Shown: positions 34,467 through 44,643, counted from the stretch's first letter. The stretch is DNA of 64,000 bases from Aquirufa aurantiipilula (GCF_019923745.1 NZ_JAANOG010000007.1:120816-184815), one strand, 5' to 3'. The notes: generated by a model from the letters alone, not told the origin. A program made the numbers and translations.

Positions 34467-36332
34467 TTAAAAATATCGATTGGAGAATTCCGTATGTGTT
34501 TTGGAATTTGGACCCATAAAAATTCGGGCATAAATGCGCATAATGGATAAACCATCCAGGATAAAACTTAAAGAAACCACAGCAGCTAAAGCAAATTGAT
34601 CCTCATGAATATGAGAAAAAATAACGTCCTCGCCTATAAATGTGGGAGTAATAGGAAATCCTGTTAAGCCTAAACATGCCAATAAAAATACCAAAGCTAT
34701 TTTGGGGTGTTCTTCCGATAAACCATGGAAACGATTTAGCAATATTTTACCTTCTAAGCGAAATAATCGCATAATACAAGCATATCCTATCAGACCAGCC
34801 ACAAGAATTCCGCTCAGGTAAATCCAAGTTTCCTTGCTATCATAACTTTCATTGAATGAAATGGCCAAAGCTATAGTAATATGATTGATTATGACCAAAA
34901 TCCAACTTAATCGGAGGCTTCTTCTTTGAGTGAACGATTTCAACACAAAAATTAATCCTATCGTTCCCAAAATCACGGGCATATAAAGAGTCCATTCATT
35001 ACTGAAGTAATTACCTTCTTTAATCACAAAAATTCCAATCAATATGGGAACGAATATGCCAATTAACCTTTTGACAGTCAAGAAATTAAGTTTGTTTCCT
35101 GCCCACTTCATGGGATTCCAAAGGTATTGATACATGATGGAGTCTAAGTTCCATTCTTTCAGACAAAGTAAATACAAGGTATTTTGAATTTTATCCGGAA
35201 ATGAATCTTCTACCGTCTTGTCTTTTGGTTCAAAATGATAAAACTGTTCGCGAATTAAATAGCTAACTACCGATGGTGAAACGAGCAATTGGTATGTTCT
35301 TAAAAAAGCATTTCCTGCAAAATGAAACAAGGCTAGTTTTTCAAAGCCTAAGGATATTTCAATGAAAATTAAACCGATTTGGGCAATTGACGAATAGGCA
35401 ATTTGACTTTTAACCGACGATTGAACTCGTGCTATACCAGTTGCGATTACGGCCGTAATCAATCCCATGGCTGCTATCAGGATGCGGATGGAGATTTGGT
35501 GCTCCCAAAATGGAAATGTCCGTAACATCAAAAATACTCCGATATGTACCGATAAAGACCCATAGAAAATGGCACTTGAAGGTGTCGGTCCCTCCATGGC
35601 TCTTGGAAGCCAAGATGAAAAGGGTAATTGGGCCGATTTAGCACTTGCCGATACCAAGATCATTAGGGATATAAATACACCGATGAAACTATGTGTTTGC
35701 AGGTGTTCATGTACTAATTCTGCATTGTTTAATTGAGAAAAAGTAATGTTTTGGTGCCATAAATGATGACTGGCCCACATCGCTAAAATGATACCAACAT
35801 CCCCAATTCGATAAATGGAAAATACTTTTACCGCATTTTTAACGGGTAAATACCGCTCTCGGTAAAAAGAAATTAAGAGAAAAGATGATATTCCTAACAT
35901 TTCCCAACCGATGAACAAGGTTTCCATATTTCCTGCTAAAATGGTAATGCTATATCCCATGTAGAAGAAAAGTGTGGTATTGAAAAAGCGTTTATATCCG
36001 GGTTCTCGGTGTAAATAATAGCGGGAATATAAGGTTACCAAAAATGTTAAAATAGCTCCTACTAAAAGATATACACTCGTTATGTAATCAAATAGAAAAT
36101 CAAGTTGGAATACATAATCACTATTTTTGAACAGAATCCAACCTGTCATTTGCCAATCTGGAGCACCAAGGCCTAACCAATTGGCAACAAACAATATCGC
36201 TACAAGTAATTGTACCCCAAGAGTACCAAAGGCTGTAAATGATATTTTCCCCTCATCGTTTTTGGGTAAGACTAAGCTTATCAAAAAACCTGCCAGAGGA
36301 ATTAAAATAAATATGGGAAGGTAATTTTGCAT
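34467..36332 (-). CDS. dabB: DabB, proton-conducting subunit of the inorganic carbon pump
   Basis: Integral membrane protein of 621 residues, related to the NADH-quinone oxidoreductase subunit 5 (NuoL/MrpA) family, with about 14-16 predicted helices. Visible family parts are ITILAGNMETLFIGWEMLGISSFLLI and SAKSAQLPFSSWLPRAMEGPTPSSAIFYGSL, with the conserved Lys/Glu of the proton path. It is five bases downstream of dabA, the typical pairing in which DabB uses the proton gradient to drive CO2 hydration by DabA. It is about as long as other Dab B subunits. Confidence 0.9.
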   Translation of the reverse strand: MQNYLPIFILIPLAGFLISLVLPKNDEGKISFTAFGTLGVQLLVAILFVANWLGLGAPDWQMTGWILFKNSDYVFQLDFLFDYITSVYLLVGAILTFLVTLYSRYYLHREPGYKRFFNTTLFFYMGYSITILAGNMETLFIGWEMLGISSFLLISFYRERYLPVKNAVKVFSIYRIGDVGIILAMWASHHLWHQNITFSQLNNAELVHEHLQTHSFIGVFISLMILVSASAKSAQLPFSSWLPRAMEGPTPSSAIFYGSLSVHIGVFLMLRTFPFWEHQISIRILIAAMGLITAVIATGIARVQSSVKSQIAYSSIAQIGLIFIEISLGFEKLALFHFAGNAFLRTYQLLVSPSVVSYLIREQFYHFEPKDKTVEDSFPDKIQNTLYLLCLKEWNLDSIMYQYLWNPMKWAGNKLNFLTVKRLIGIFVPILIGIFVIKEGNYFSNEWTLYMPVILGTIGLIFVLKSFTQRRSLRLSWILVIINHITIALAISFNESYDSKETWIYLSGILVAGLIGYACIMRLFRLEGKILLNRFHGLSEEHPKIALVFLLACLGLTGFPITPTFIGEDVIFSHIHEDQFALAAVVSLSFILDGLSIMRIYARIFMGPNSKTHTEFSNRYF

Positions 36333-36337
36333 GCTAA

Positions 36338-38842
36338 TTAGTCTTGTTGGATTAAATACACAGGAAAATTCTCTTGATTACTCTCCAATAAGCTTTCAAT
36401 TTCACGAATGTGTTCTAATTGCTTATTGATTGGATGGTAAGGATGGAATTCCCCTTTTTCAAATACTTGAATTTCTTTGGTTTCTGGATGAACTGAGGCC
36501 AATATTACCCAATCGTTGATGAACCATTCATACGTTTCTGCTGATTTTTGAATGGTTTTTAACACGACATCTGGGAAATGTTCCACAATGAGCAATAATC
36601 GAATAGGATCATGAACTTCTGTCATTTGTGAAGGTAAACCAGGTCGTAAATCCCCGTCGATTCCATTGGCAACACCAAATAGTCCCATGACATTATGTGG
36701 TAATTTGGTCCCAGCACCTAGTTTTTCACTATCTACTCGAGAGAAATAATACTCCAAATTGATCCCTCCACATACCGGAGCAGCTGCTTTAAGTATATTC
36801 AAAAGGTAGTTTCCTTCGGGATCCACTCGATAATCAAATGAGTTTAAAAACGATCTTCTATCCAAGAAAATACCTTTAGAAAGTTCCCTTCTTCCCACTA
36901 GACACAAGGCATTGGTGGCATGGTTTAACTCTGGTCGAGGCTCAAAAAGAGAAACAGAACGCAAACGGATTTTTTCGTGAATTTCCTTTGGACTCAATTC
37001 GGTATTGATAGATTCAAATCGTCTGGAACGTTCTTTGGCATTTAAATCCAATGCCTTTTCAAATACCTTAACATGCTGCGCATGTAATTTTACGTAAAAA
37101 TCATCTTTGATTTCATCATCGTAAAATACGACCTCATCACGGGTCGTATCATGCAATGCACCCACAAAAATAGTTTCATGCGGAATATCTATGCCCCTTT
37201 CTCTTAAAATGGCACGAACCTCTGGTTTATTCGCCATTTGGCTCACCACACGGGCATTAACAGATCCTGCTCTACCCGAACAAGCTCCACAATCGTAAGC
37301 AGCATAATGTGGGTTATTTACTGAACTGGCACCATGACCTACCGCATAAACAATCGGTGCAAAATCCTTGACCAATCCTATGCTTTTTAACATACCTTCT
37401 ACCCGATTGGCCATCTCATCGATTTTAAAACCAATTTGTAAGCCATTTTCTTGCTGAAACAAAGCATCGTAATCCACTTGTAGAGTGGAAAACTTATCCA
37501 TATGGCGCAAGGATGAAGCCGTAGCAGGACTCATGCTTGGTTTAAAAATATTAGCAAATAATTTGAGCGCTGACCAAAATCCTAGAGTTTGAGAAATAAT
37601 CCAGCCGGTATAAAAATTGTGGCTATGCTTGGAGAAATGCAGGTCTTTTTCCCTTTTTTTCTCATCTCCTATCTCTTTAATCAGGTATTTGGGTGTTACT
37701 GGCGCAGGACAAAGCTTGGAATAAAATTTGCCACCAATGGGTTGATAAAAGAATTCGACACTAAAAAATCCGGGCGTACCATAAGTATCACATTGAGGAT
37801 CAATGGATTCCAAATACCTTCTAAAAGAACACTCCCGATCGTCAATACAAAATAATCCTTGAAAGCTTTTTGGACCTTTTGTCTTGGACACTTTAGATTC
37901 TTGTTGAATACCCGCTAAAACTTGGTCGTAATAGGTCCATTCAAATGCTTCCTGAAAAATGGAGAGAATTTCCATTACCTCAGAATGTTCAATTGGGTCC
38001 AATAAAGAAGGAAGGGGATTTTCGAGTGTATTGCCTATGCCAATCCAGCCATCGGATAAAAGATAATCAATGGTATCTATTTCCAATAGGCATTCTAGCA
38101 TGATTAAATCATGTAGGCTGATTTGTCTCCGATCTAATAAAGTTTGGGGTAAATCCTCTACCGTTGAAACCATTCCTGACCATCCCTGATGTGCAAATTG
38201 CTGATCAAATAAGTATTGTTCGTACAAATGTGGATGTGAGCCTACCAGGATGCTTAATACATCCTCCAGCGTAGTATGATCATCCAGCAGCATGTTTTTG
38301 GCTCTTTTACCCTTAAACAAACTTACCCAACTCTTTTTTTCAAGTTCCTTGATAGCTTCTAAAAAGCTTTTATTCTCAATTGGAAAATGCCAGATAGAAA
38401 TCCCTTGATCTAAATAGCTAGAAATTAAGCGAAATAAATTAGGATGTACCATCGAATCTAAGTCGATATTGTAGACCTTTTTCCACTGACCACGCAAAGC
38501 CCCAATTCTTGGATTTGGTAGGTCATCTAGGTCTTGGTGCAATAATTTGTATTTCCACTGAGTTGTTTTTTTTGCTCCTTTTTTCTTTTCAATAACATTA
38601 TTTAAAATGTCGTCATTGATACGTTTACTATGATAAAGCTCGCGAAACTGATCGATACTCAAATAAACTTGGTATCCCAATGTGGTTTGCGCCTTTCTTA
38701 AAGCCTCATGAAATGGTAAATGTTGGAATGCATGCAAGGTGTTATGGTGCACAAAATCCATTAATGGAGCCTGTGCTGGCAAATAATGTTTCAGTTCATG
38801 CAGAACATGTTCTACATGAAATCCCTTATGTGTTGTAGTCAT
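36338..38842 (-). CDS. dabA: DabA, inorganic carbon transporter subunit
   Basis: Protein of 834 residues (DUF2309). It has the beta-carbonic-anhydrase-like zinc site described for Dab2: Cys332 and Asp334 in FCIDDREC, His503 in GHGASSVNN and Cys518 in YDCGACSG, with spacing matching Cys351, Asp353, His524 and Cys539 of the Halothiobacillus protein. No membrane helices are expected. With DabB it converts CO2 to bicarbonate in the cytoplasm, powered by the proton gradient. In a heterotroph it would support anaplerotic carboxylation. It is preceded by the SulP gene. Confidence 0.92.
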   Translation of the reverse strand: MTTTHKGFHVEHVLHELKHYLPAQAPLMDFVHHNTLHAFQHLPFHEALRKAQTTLGYQVYLSIDQFRELYHSKRINDDILNNVIEKKKGAKKTTQWKYKLLHQDLDDLPNPRIGALRGQWKKVYNIDLDSMVHPNLFRLISSYLDQGISIWHFPIENKSFLEAIKELEKKSWVSLFKGKRAKNMLLDDHTTLEDVLSILVGSHPHLYEQYLFDQQFAHQGWSGMVSTVEDLPQTLLDRRQISLHDLIMLECLLEIDTIDYLLSDGWIGIGNTLENPLPSLLDPIEHSEVMEILSIFQEAFEWTYYDQVLAGIQQESKVSKTKGPKSFQGLFCIDDRECSFRRYLESIDPQCDTYGTPGFFSVEFFYQPIGGKFYSKLCPAPVTPKYLIKEIGDEKKREKDLHFSKHSHNFYTGWIISQTLGFWSALKLFANIFKPSMSPATASSLRHMDKFSTLQVDYDALFQQENGLQIGFKIDEMANRVEGMLKSIGLVKDFAPIVYAVGHGASSVNNPHYAAYDCGACSGRAGSVNARVVSQMANKPEVRAILRERGIDIPHETIFVGALHDTTRDEVVFYDDEIKDDFYVKLHAQHVKVFEKALDLNAKERSRRFESINTELSPKEIHEKIRLRSVSLFEPRPELNHATNALCLVGRRELSKGIFLDRRSFLNSFDYRVDPEGNYLLNILKAAAPVCGGINLEYYFSRVDSEKLGAGTKLPHNVMGLFGVANGIDGDLRPGLPSQMTEVHDPIRLLLIVEHFPDVVLKTIQKSAETYEWFINDWVILASVHPETKEIQVFEKGEFHPYHPINKQLEHIREIESLLESNQENFPVYLIQQD

Positions 38843-38857
38843 CTTCCTTAATTTAAT

Positions 38858-38888
38858 ATTCCAATGAGAAGTTTATTCCCATTGGAAT
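38858..38888. promoter_or_regulatory. Inverted repeat upstream of dabA
   Basis: Perfect nine-bp inverted repeat attccaatg (38858-38866) and cattggaat (38880-38888), 13 bases apart. It lies in the 90-base gap between the SulP stop and the dabA start, has no U-run, and so looks like an operator or leader hairpin. Confidence 0.5.
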
Positions 38889-38932
38889 GTATGAAAAATG
38901 TAGGCGGAATGAGATATAAGTCTCAATTGAAA

Positions 38933-40543
38933 TTAAGAAACGATCTGTTTCTTTTTTCTAGCAGCCAATTTGTGTTCAGAAAGTAAAATATGCTCGTCGA
39001 AGCCTATGATGGTAAATGTACCTCCTTCGGCTATATAATCAGCCTCAAAGTGATGTAGATTTTCCATGACAGAATGATCAACCAAATGGGTATTACTAAA
39101 ATCCATAGTGACATGCATCCCTTGTGGAATAGCATCTAATTTAGCCTTTAAGCCCATGTAATTGGTAAATACTGCCGCTTTATTTACCTCCACTAAATAC
39201 TGATCATCATTAAAGGAAACGGCTACATTGGCCTTAAAGAAACTTGAGATTGGTGCTCCATTAAGTAAATGAATGAGGATTTTTACCAACATACCTGCCG
39301 CTATACCAATCAATAAATCTTCATATAAAGTGAAGAATATAGTCACTAAAAAGATGGCCAACTGGCCTTTACCAATTTTGAAAATATGGATAAATTCCTT
39401 TGGATGGGCCAATTTAATACCGACTGATACTAGCATAGCAGCTAATGCCGCATTCGGTATTAGCTCAATGACTGGGGCTGCAAATACCACAAATACCAAA
39501 ATGAAGAATCCATGAAAGAAGTTGGCCCAGCGTGTTTTGGCTCCGTTATTCACATTGGCTGAACTACGAGCTACTTCTGAAATCATGGGTAAACCACCCA
39601 AAATACCTGCAAAAGTATTTCCAATTCCGACTGCAATTAAATCTTTATTGGGATTGGATTTACGTTTGAAAGGATCTTGCATGTCAATGGCTTTAACTGT
39701 CAATAAAGATTCCAATGAACCAACCAATGCAAACATGACAACATATTTGATAAATACCATTTTATTGGCAAATCCCGCAAAGTCAACGTTTACATGAATA
39801 TTGTCAATTAAGCTACCAATTTTCACCAAGGCAGAGGCAGGTTCTGTATGCTTGAAATCTAGAAAAATTTCTGCCGGGATTGCGATGCAAAGTACAATTA
39901 GGGCAGCTGGAATTTTACGTAAAAATTGGACAGGAATTTTTTGCCAAGTCATCATGATGATAAAACTTAGGATACCTACTATGGCCCCATTACGATCTAA
40001 ATTCATGACAAATTGAGGGATAGATGCCGCCAATTCAAATGGACTTTTACCTTTAGCTAATACTGGGTTTACGTTCAATAAAACGGGTATTTGCTTGAAT
40101 ATGATGATTAAACCAATGGCGGCTAACATTCCATGCACGGCAGATAAAGGGAAAAAATCAACGAGTTTTCCCAGTTTGAAAACACCAAACAGAATCTGCA
40201 CAATACCCGCCACGACAATAGCTCCCAGGGCATAATGCCATCCTTGTTCTCCCCCACCAAAATCAGCAACAGCACCTACTATGATGACAATAAGTCCGGC
40301 AGCAGGCCCTTTAATGGTTAATCTTGATCCTGAAAACAGACTGACAATAATACCACCTATAATGGCAGTTAATAATCCCATCAATGGTGGGAATTCGGAA
40401 GCTTTAGCAATACCTAAGCTTAGAGGTAAGGCTAATAAAAATACAATAAAACCTGAAACAGCATCGGCACTGAAATTTTCTTTCAATCCAGCTATTCCAT
40501 CTTTTGGGATTTGAGGCGTTACATTTTTCATGTTATTTTTCAT
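38933..40543 (-). CDS. SulP family anion transporter, probable bicarbonate transporter
   Basis: Transporter of 536 residues from MKNNMKNVTPQ; the open frame extends 20 codons upstream (40603) with a non-transporter-like sequence. It has 10-12 predicted helices with SulP signatures FSADAVSGFIVFLLALPLSLGIA, SLFSGSRLTIKGPAAGLIVI and ISEVARSSANVNNGAKTRWANFFHG, and a C-terminal STAS domain (about 440-536) with MDFSNTHLVDHSVMENLHHF. BicA is the SulP bicarbonate carrier; here the location just upstream of dabA-dabB supports bicarbonate uptake. Sulfate cannot be excluded. Confidence 0.88.
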   Translation of the reverse strand: MKNNMKNVTPQIPKDGIAGLKENFSADAVSGFIVFLLALPLSLGIAKASEFPPLMGLLTAIIGGIIVSLFSGSRLTIKGPAAGLIVIIVGAVADFGGGEQGWHYALGAIVVAGIVQILFGVFKLGKLVDFFPLSAVHGMLAAIGLIIIFKQIPVLLNVNPVLAKGKSPFELAASIPQFVMNLDRNGAIVGILSFIIMMTWQKIPVQFLRKIPAALIVLCIAIPAEIFLDFKHTEPASALVKIGSLIDNIHVNVDFAGFANKMVFIKYVVMFALVGSLESLLTVKAIDMQDPFKRKSNPNKDLIAVGIGNTFAGILGGLPMISEVARSSANVNNGAKTRWANFFHGFFILVFVVFAAPVIELIPNAALAAMLVSVGIKLAHPKEFIHIFKIGKGQLAIFLVTIFFTLYEDLLIGIAAGMLVKILIHLLNGAPISSFFKANVAVSFNDDQYLVEVNKAAVFTNYMGLKAKLDAIPQGMHVTMDFSNTHLVDHSVMENLHHFEADYIAEGGTFTIIGFDEHILLSEHKLAARKKKQIVS

Positions 40544-40651
40544 GTGAGCGCATTCATTCCTCTTGTTAAGCCAAAACATGGGCCATTTTCTAAGAAAAAT
40601 CAATGAGCAGTGGTAAAATTTGGATAGAATCCAATTAGGCGAATTGAATAA

Positions 40652-40675
40652 AGGATAATCTAAGAGATTTATCCT
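40652..40675 (-). terminator. Weak terminator at the end of the 121-residue gene
   Basis: Stem aggataa (40652-40658) and ttatcct (40669-40675), overlapping the stop codon region at 40674 and followed on the minus strand by tttattc. Confidence 0.45.
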
Positions 40676-41039
40676 ACAGCCTAATATTCCTGAAAAGTAT
40701 GAAAAATGGTGTTGAAGAATAGCTATTGGCCATCATAGATGGAATAGCTACAGATCTTAAAGCCCCTGAATAGGGATTGTTGAATGAAAAATGACTTTGT
40801 AAATCAAAACTGGAAAAATCAAAATGAACGCTTTCCGCTTCATCATCTTCTTCCGTATTATCACGGTCTTCTTCAAATAAAAGGTTAAAAAAACTAAGCT
40901 CTTTTTGCTCTGTTTTTTTAACCTTAAGATTATTCTCAATTGTACTTTCTTGAGTTAGACCAATAATCTGCTTCATCGAGGCCGTAACCAAGAAAAAGAA
41001 GATACTGATAAACAATAAGAAGTGACGATTGAATTTCAT
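40674..41039 (-). CDS. Small secreted or membrane-anchored hypothetical protein (121 aa)
   Basis: Protein of 121 residues with an N-terminal hydrophobic signal (HFLLFISIFFFLVTASM), a basic stretch, and then a strongly acidic segment (LFEEDRDNTEEDDEAESVHFD). The rest is Ser- and Phe-rich. It does not resemble a family I know. It lies 28 bases downstream of the haem-binding HEAT-repeat gene and could be transcribed with it, with a hairpin after its stop. It is a possible artefact of composition, but the signal peptide and its own terminator support a real gene. Confidence 0.55.
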   Translation of the reverse strand: MKFNRHFLLFISIFFFLVTASMKQIIGLTQESTIENNLKVKKTEQKELSFFNLLFEEDRDNTEEDDEAESVHFDFSSFDLQSHFSFNNPYSGALRSVAIPSMMANSYSSTPFFILFRNIRL

Positions 41040-41067
41040 ATAAACCTATAACGGCACAAATGTATAT

Positions 41068-44000
41068 TTAATTTCTTAAAGATGATAAAAATTCTACAAC
41101 ATCTCTAATTTCTCTCTTCGACATCATGCTTCCCATCGGTGGCATGCTGGATGGAAAATTTTCTCTTGACTTGATTCGAGATATTGCAATTTTCAAAGGT
41201 TCAGCTTCAGATGTTTTTAATTGAATCATGCTTTCCGTTTCAGAAATAACCGTTCCACTCACTTCTTGACCATCCGTTAATTTCAAATTGATGGTGCCAT
41301 ATCCAGGTGCAATTCTAGCACTTGGTTCAATTAATGCTTGTAAAATTTGCTCTCGACTTAAACGACGACCAATTCCTTTTAGCGATGGACCAACAATGCC
41401 TCCTTCTCCTCCGGCATTATGACAACGAACGCATTGAACCGTTTGATTTCGATAGAAAATAGCATTGCCCGATTGAATACTTCCACCAAACAAAGCATCC
41501 TTAAATTCATCTGTCAATGTCCCCTTTGTTTTTAAGGCATCTAATTTGGCAATTAGCTTCTGAGAATTAGTGGCTTCTACTGCCTCAACTAAATCCAAAC
41601 GGATATCATTGGATAATTTATTGGCAATCATTCGTTGGATTAAATCAGCTAAAACATCGTCAGTCTTATCTACTGGCATTTTACCAATACTTTGTAACAA
41701 TTGTTGCTGCTCGATCACACTACCTTTTTCCATGATTGGATTCACTACATTCGGTAATTGAGTTTTTGATAAATCAACCTTATCTAAAAATCCAAAGGAT
41801 GCACCTCGAACGCTTCTGTCGGCATCATTCATTCCTTTTTGAATGATTAATGATAAATGCGAGTCTTTTAATGCTACTAATGAACTCAAATGTGCGGCTC
41901 TCACTTTTGCATTGGCATGATTCAAGAAAATTTGAGTTTGCTCACTCTTAAAATCAGTAATTTTTAATTCTGACAATAATTTGGCTGTGGCAATTAATAC
42001 TTCCGGATTTGTACTTCTTAAAAAAGAAGCAATTTTAGGATAAATACGACCTACCACATCGGCTGGATTTCTTTGTAAAACACCTCTATGTCGACCATCT
42101 ACACGGTCTAATACCGATGGATTAGCCCAAGAACCTAGAGTAGCAATTGCTTCTGCACGAATGACATCAGAAATATCATTTCGCTCACTGAATTGAATTA
42201 AGGTATCAATTTCTCTACTTGTTCCTACTCGTAAAGAAGCATTAATCGCTCGACGTAACAAAGGCTCTCCTTTCCAAGCTTTATTGTTTAAAGCTGCTGC
42301 TAATGCTGGTAAGGCTGCAGGAATGGATTCATCATCATTGATAGCTCTTGCCGCTTCAGTAGCAATATATTCATCAGAATCTTGTAGGAACAATGCTACT
42401 TGTGGACTAGATAAACGGCGTAATACAAGTACAGCGGCTGTTTTCAAAGCAGTATTTGAAGAACTTGCTAAAGCCACCAAAGGCTCTTCTTTTCCAATTC
42501 TAGCTAGGGCTAAAACTGCCGCATGACGGATATAATGATCTTCATCGTTATTTTTTTCAATGAGTTTCAAGAGTGCTGGAATAGCATTTTCTGATTTTAT
42601 TCTACCCAATGCCTGACAAGCGAAGAAACTAATACGTGGATTTTTGGAATCAATCAATTGAATCAAACGGGTCTCATGCTCTTTATTGAAAATATCTCCC
42701 AATACCTTAGCTGATTGGGCTATAATCTCTTCATCTTGATCTTGCAATTGTTCCCCAAGCATTGCTCCCACTTTTTGATCAATGGCTCCCAACTGCCCCA
42801 TTCCCCATATTCCATGAATGCGCGCTAATTGATTCTCTTTTTGTTGTATGGCCTTTTGGAATAAAGCAACCGATGCATTCCCTCTCTTGGCTAACTCAAA
42901 CTGCGCTTTCATACGAACACGCAAATCATTATAAAAAAGTAAGTCGTACAAAGCGTTGGCATTTTGTTTCTCATAATCCAATTGGATTAAACGCTTGGTT
43001 TCGGCTCTTTCTTGTTCTAAATCGTTGTTTTTGGCATCTACATCAATCTTCCAAACTCGGCCATAATGTTTAACGTCCCAGCCATTTACCCAATCGGCAG
43101 CATATAAGGCACCGTCTGGGCCAAAACGCATACCCGTTGGTAAAATTCCACTGACTACATCTTCCTCGGATTTAAAATCAAATGTGGCTCCCTTCGGTTT
43201 TAAGTCGAAAGACCAAATATGTGAGGCATTGGGATTACCCACAAACTCAACTAAAAAGAACTTATTGGTCCATTTCTTGCCTAAAGCTGTCCCAGGGTTA
43301 AATAACATACCAGTTGGGCCATTGTGGTAGTTTCGAATTGGAGGAATGATATAAGCTGCTTGCCCTTTCCAACGAGGCACATACAATTTTTCGTCCATCC
43401 AAACTTTATACAAGTTATTTCCCGGATCGGTATATTTTCCATATTGCCAATTGGATCTCCAACCTGCATCAGAGCCCTCTACAATATGTACTAAACGCTC
43501 ACTTTCTCCTGGATGGTCCCCATCATTATCAGAGCTGATTAAATTTCCATAGTGGTCAAAAACAAACTCGTGGGTATTTCTTAATCCTGAAGCAAATACC
43601 TCGAAATTACTTCCATCTGGATTAGAGCGTACAATAACACCTGAATTGGGATATTTATATTGCTTTCCATCCACCGCAGTAATATTGGCCCCAATGTCTC
43701 CAATTTGCCAATAAATTTTGCCATCAGGTCCTTCAATAACCCCTGACATCCCATGACCTCCAAAACCTATATGAACACCATATCCAGTAGAAATGGAAAC
43801 AGGCTCAGTTAATAGGCCATTTTTCTTGGTATTTTTCAAGCGCCATAAATCAGGTCCTACTGCAATAAATGCATCTTTTTTACGTACCAAAATACCTCCA
43901 GCAACGTCCGTGAATTCTTCGTGGAAACCATTGTATACACGAGTAGCTTGATCCGCTAAACCATCTCCGTTTTTATCTTCTATTTTCCAGATTTCCTCTT

Positions 44001-44457
44001 TTTCAACCTTTAAGTCATTCACATCATGAACCCCATCTTGATTTAAATCAGGTAACCAATCGTTTTTAGCTGAATTTTCAGGAGCAAAAGTTTTATGTAA
44101 AAAGGCCTTTCTATCAGCGACGGATTGAAAACCAATAGATTCTGTCATCCAATCACGGTGACCACGAATATCAAATTCTGAATACTTACCTCGGTTGGTA
44201 CGAGTGATGTAAATAGCACCTTTATCGTCCATGTCCATTGCCACTGGATCCGGAGCTAATGAGTCTGAAGCAAATCGTGTAATCTGTAATCCTGGAGCTA
44301 TTTTAATGGGTAATTTCTCTTTCGCTAATTTGGCTTTCTCTGCCAAATTATCTTGGTCTTCCAAAATCACCCGATAAGTGTCTTTTTCTAAGGAATTACT
44401 ACAAGAATAAGAAATGGCGGAAACAAGCCCAAGAGCATATAGAAATTTATATTTCAT
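41068..44457 (-). CDS. Haem-binding CxxCH lipoprotein with beta-propeller and HEAT repeats
   Basis: Large protein of 1129 residues. Its N terminus is a lipoprotein signal (SAISYSCSNS). Residues about 45-460 form a glucose/sorbosone dehydrogenase-like propeller (IEGPDGKIYWQIGDIGANI, DHYGNLISSDNDGDHPGE, GMRFGPDGALYAADWVNGW). About 490-970 are HEAT repeats (for example AVLALARIGKEEPLVALA). The C-terminal domain is a cytochrome c with one haem site CVRCHNAGGEGG and axial Met candidates (SSMPPMGSMMSK). It is a PVC-type membrane-bound dehydrogenase-like protein; the substrate is unknown. It is transcribed divergently from a penicillin acylase gene. Confidence 0.88.
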   Translation of the reverse strand: MKYKFLYALGLVSAISYSCSNSLEKDTYRVILEDQDNLAEKAKLAKEKLPIKIAPGLQITRFASDSLAPDPVAMDMDDKGAIYITRTNRGKYSEFDIRGHRDWMTESIGFQSVADRKAFLHKTFAPENSAKNDWLPDLNQDGVHDVNDLKVEKEEIWKIEDKNGDGLADQATRVYNGFHEEFTDVAGGILVRKKDAFIAVGPDLWRLKNTKKNGLLTEPVSISTGYGVHIGFGGHGMSGVIEGPDGKIYWQIGDIGANITAVDGKQYKYPNSGVIVRSNPDGSNFEVFASGLRNTHEFVFDHYGNLISSDNDGDHPGESERLVHIVEGSDAGWRSNWQYGKYTDPGNNLYKVWMDEKLYVPRWKGQAAYIIPPIRNYHNGPTGMLFNPGTALGKKWTNKFFLVEFVGNPNASHIWSFDLKPKGATFDFKSEEDVVSGILPTGMRFGPDGALYAADWVNGWDVKHYGRVWKIDVDAKNNDLEQERAETKRLIQLDYEKQNANALYDLLFYNDLRVRMKAQFELAKRGNASVALFQKAIQQKENQLARIHGIWGMGQLGAIDQKVGAMLGEQLQDQDEEIIAQSAKVLGDIFNKEHETRLIQLIDSKNPRISFFACQALGRIKSENAIPALLKLIEKNNDEDHYIRHAAVLALARIGKEEPLVALASSSNTALKTAAVLVLRRLSSPQVALFLQDSDEYIATEAARAINDDESIPAALPALAAALNNKAWKGEPLLRRAINASLRVGTSREIDTLIQFSERNDISDVIRAEAIATLGSWANPSVLDRVDGRHRGVLQRNPADVVGRIYPKIASFLRSTNPEVLIATAKLLSELKITDFKSEQTQIFLNHANAKVRAAHLSSLVALKDSHLSLIIQKGMNDADRSVRGASFGFLDKVDLSKTQLPNVVNPIMEKGSVIEQQQLLQSIGKMPVDKTDDVLADLIQRMIANKLSNDIRLDLVEAVEATNSQKLIAKLDALKTKGTLTDEFKDALFGGSIQSGNAIFYRNQTVQCVRCHNAGGEGGIVGPSLKGIGRRLSREQILQALIEPSARIAPGYGTINLKLTDGQEVSGTVISETESMIQLKTSEAEPLKIAISRIKSRENFPSSMPPMGSMMSKREIRDVVEFLSSLRN

Positions 44458-44615
44458 CGTAAAAATGGTTTTTCAAAAGCGAATTTTTCAATCAGAACTA
44501 CAAACATAAAAAGACAATACCATATTATTTATACCGAGCTATCTTAAAATAATTGAATCAAAATGGTAAAATGACTATCCATTTAGAATTTTTAAGCCTA
44601 CTATTGAAAAAAATG

Positions 44616-44623
44616 TATTTTTG
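44616..44623 (+). promoter_or_regulatory. -7 box of the second penicillin acylase gene
   Basis: The octamer tatttttg matches the Bacteroidota consensus TAnnTTTG and lies 20 bases upstream of the ATG at 44644. No good -33 element is seen at the expected distance, so it is a moderate candidate. Confidence 0.45.
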
Positions 44624-44643
44624 TTTAAATCTACATCAACATC

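Noticed and set aside
42762..43073. Plus-strand ORF of 103 residues inside the haem-binding lipoprotein gene
   Set aside because: Antisense to the long conserved reading frame, with no recognisable motif.
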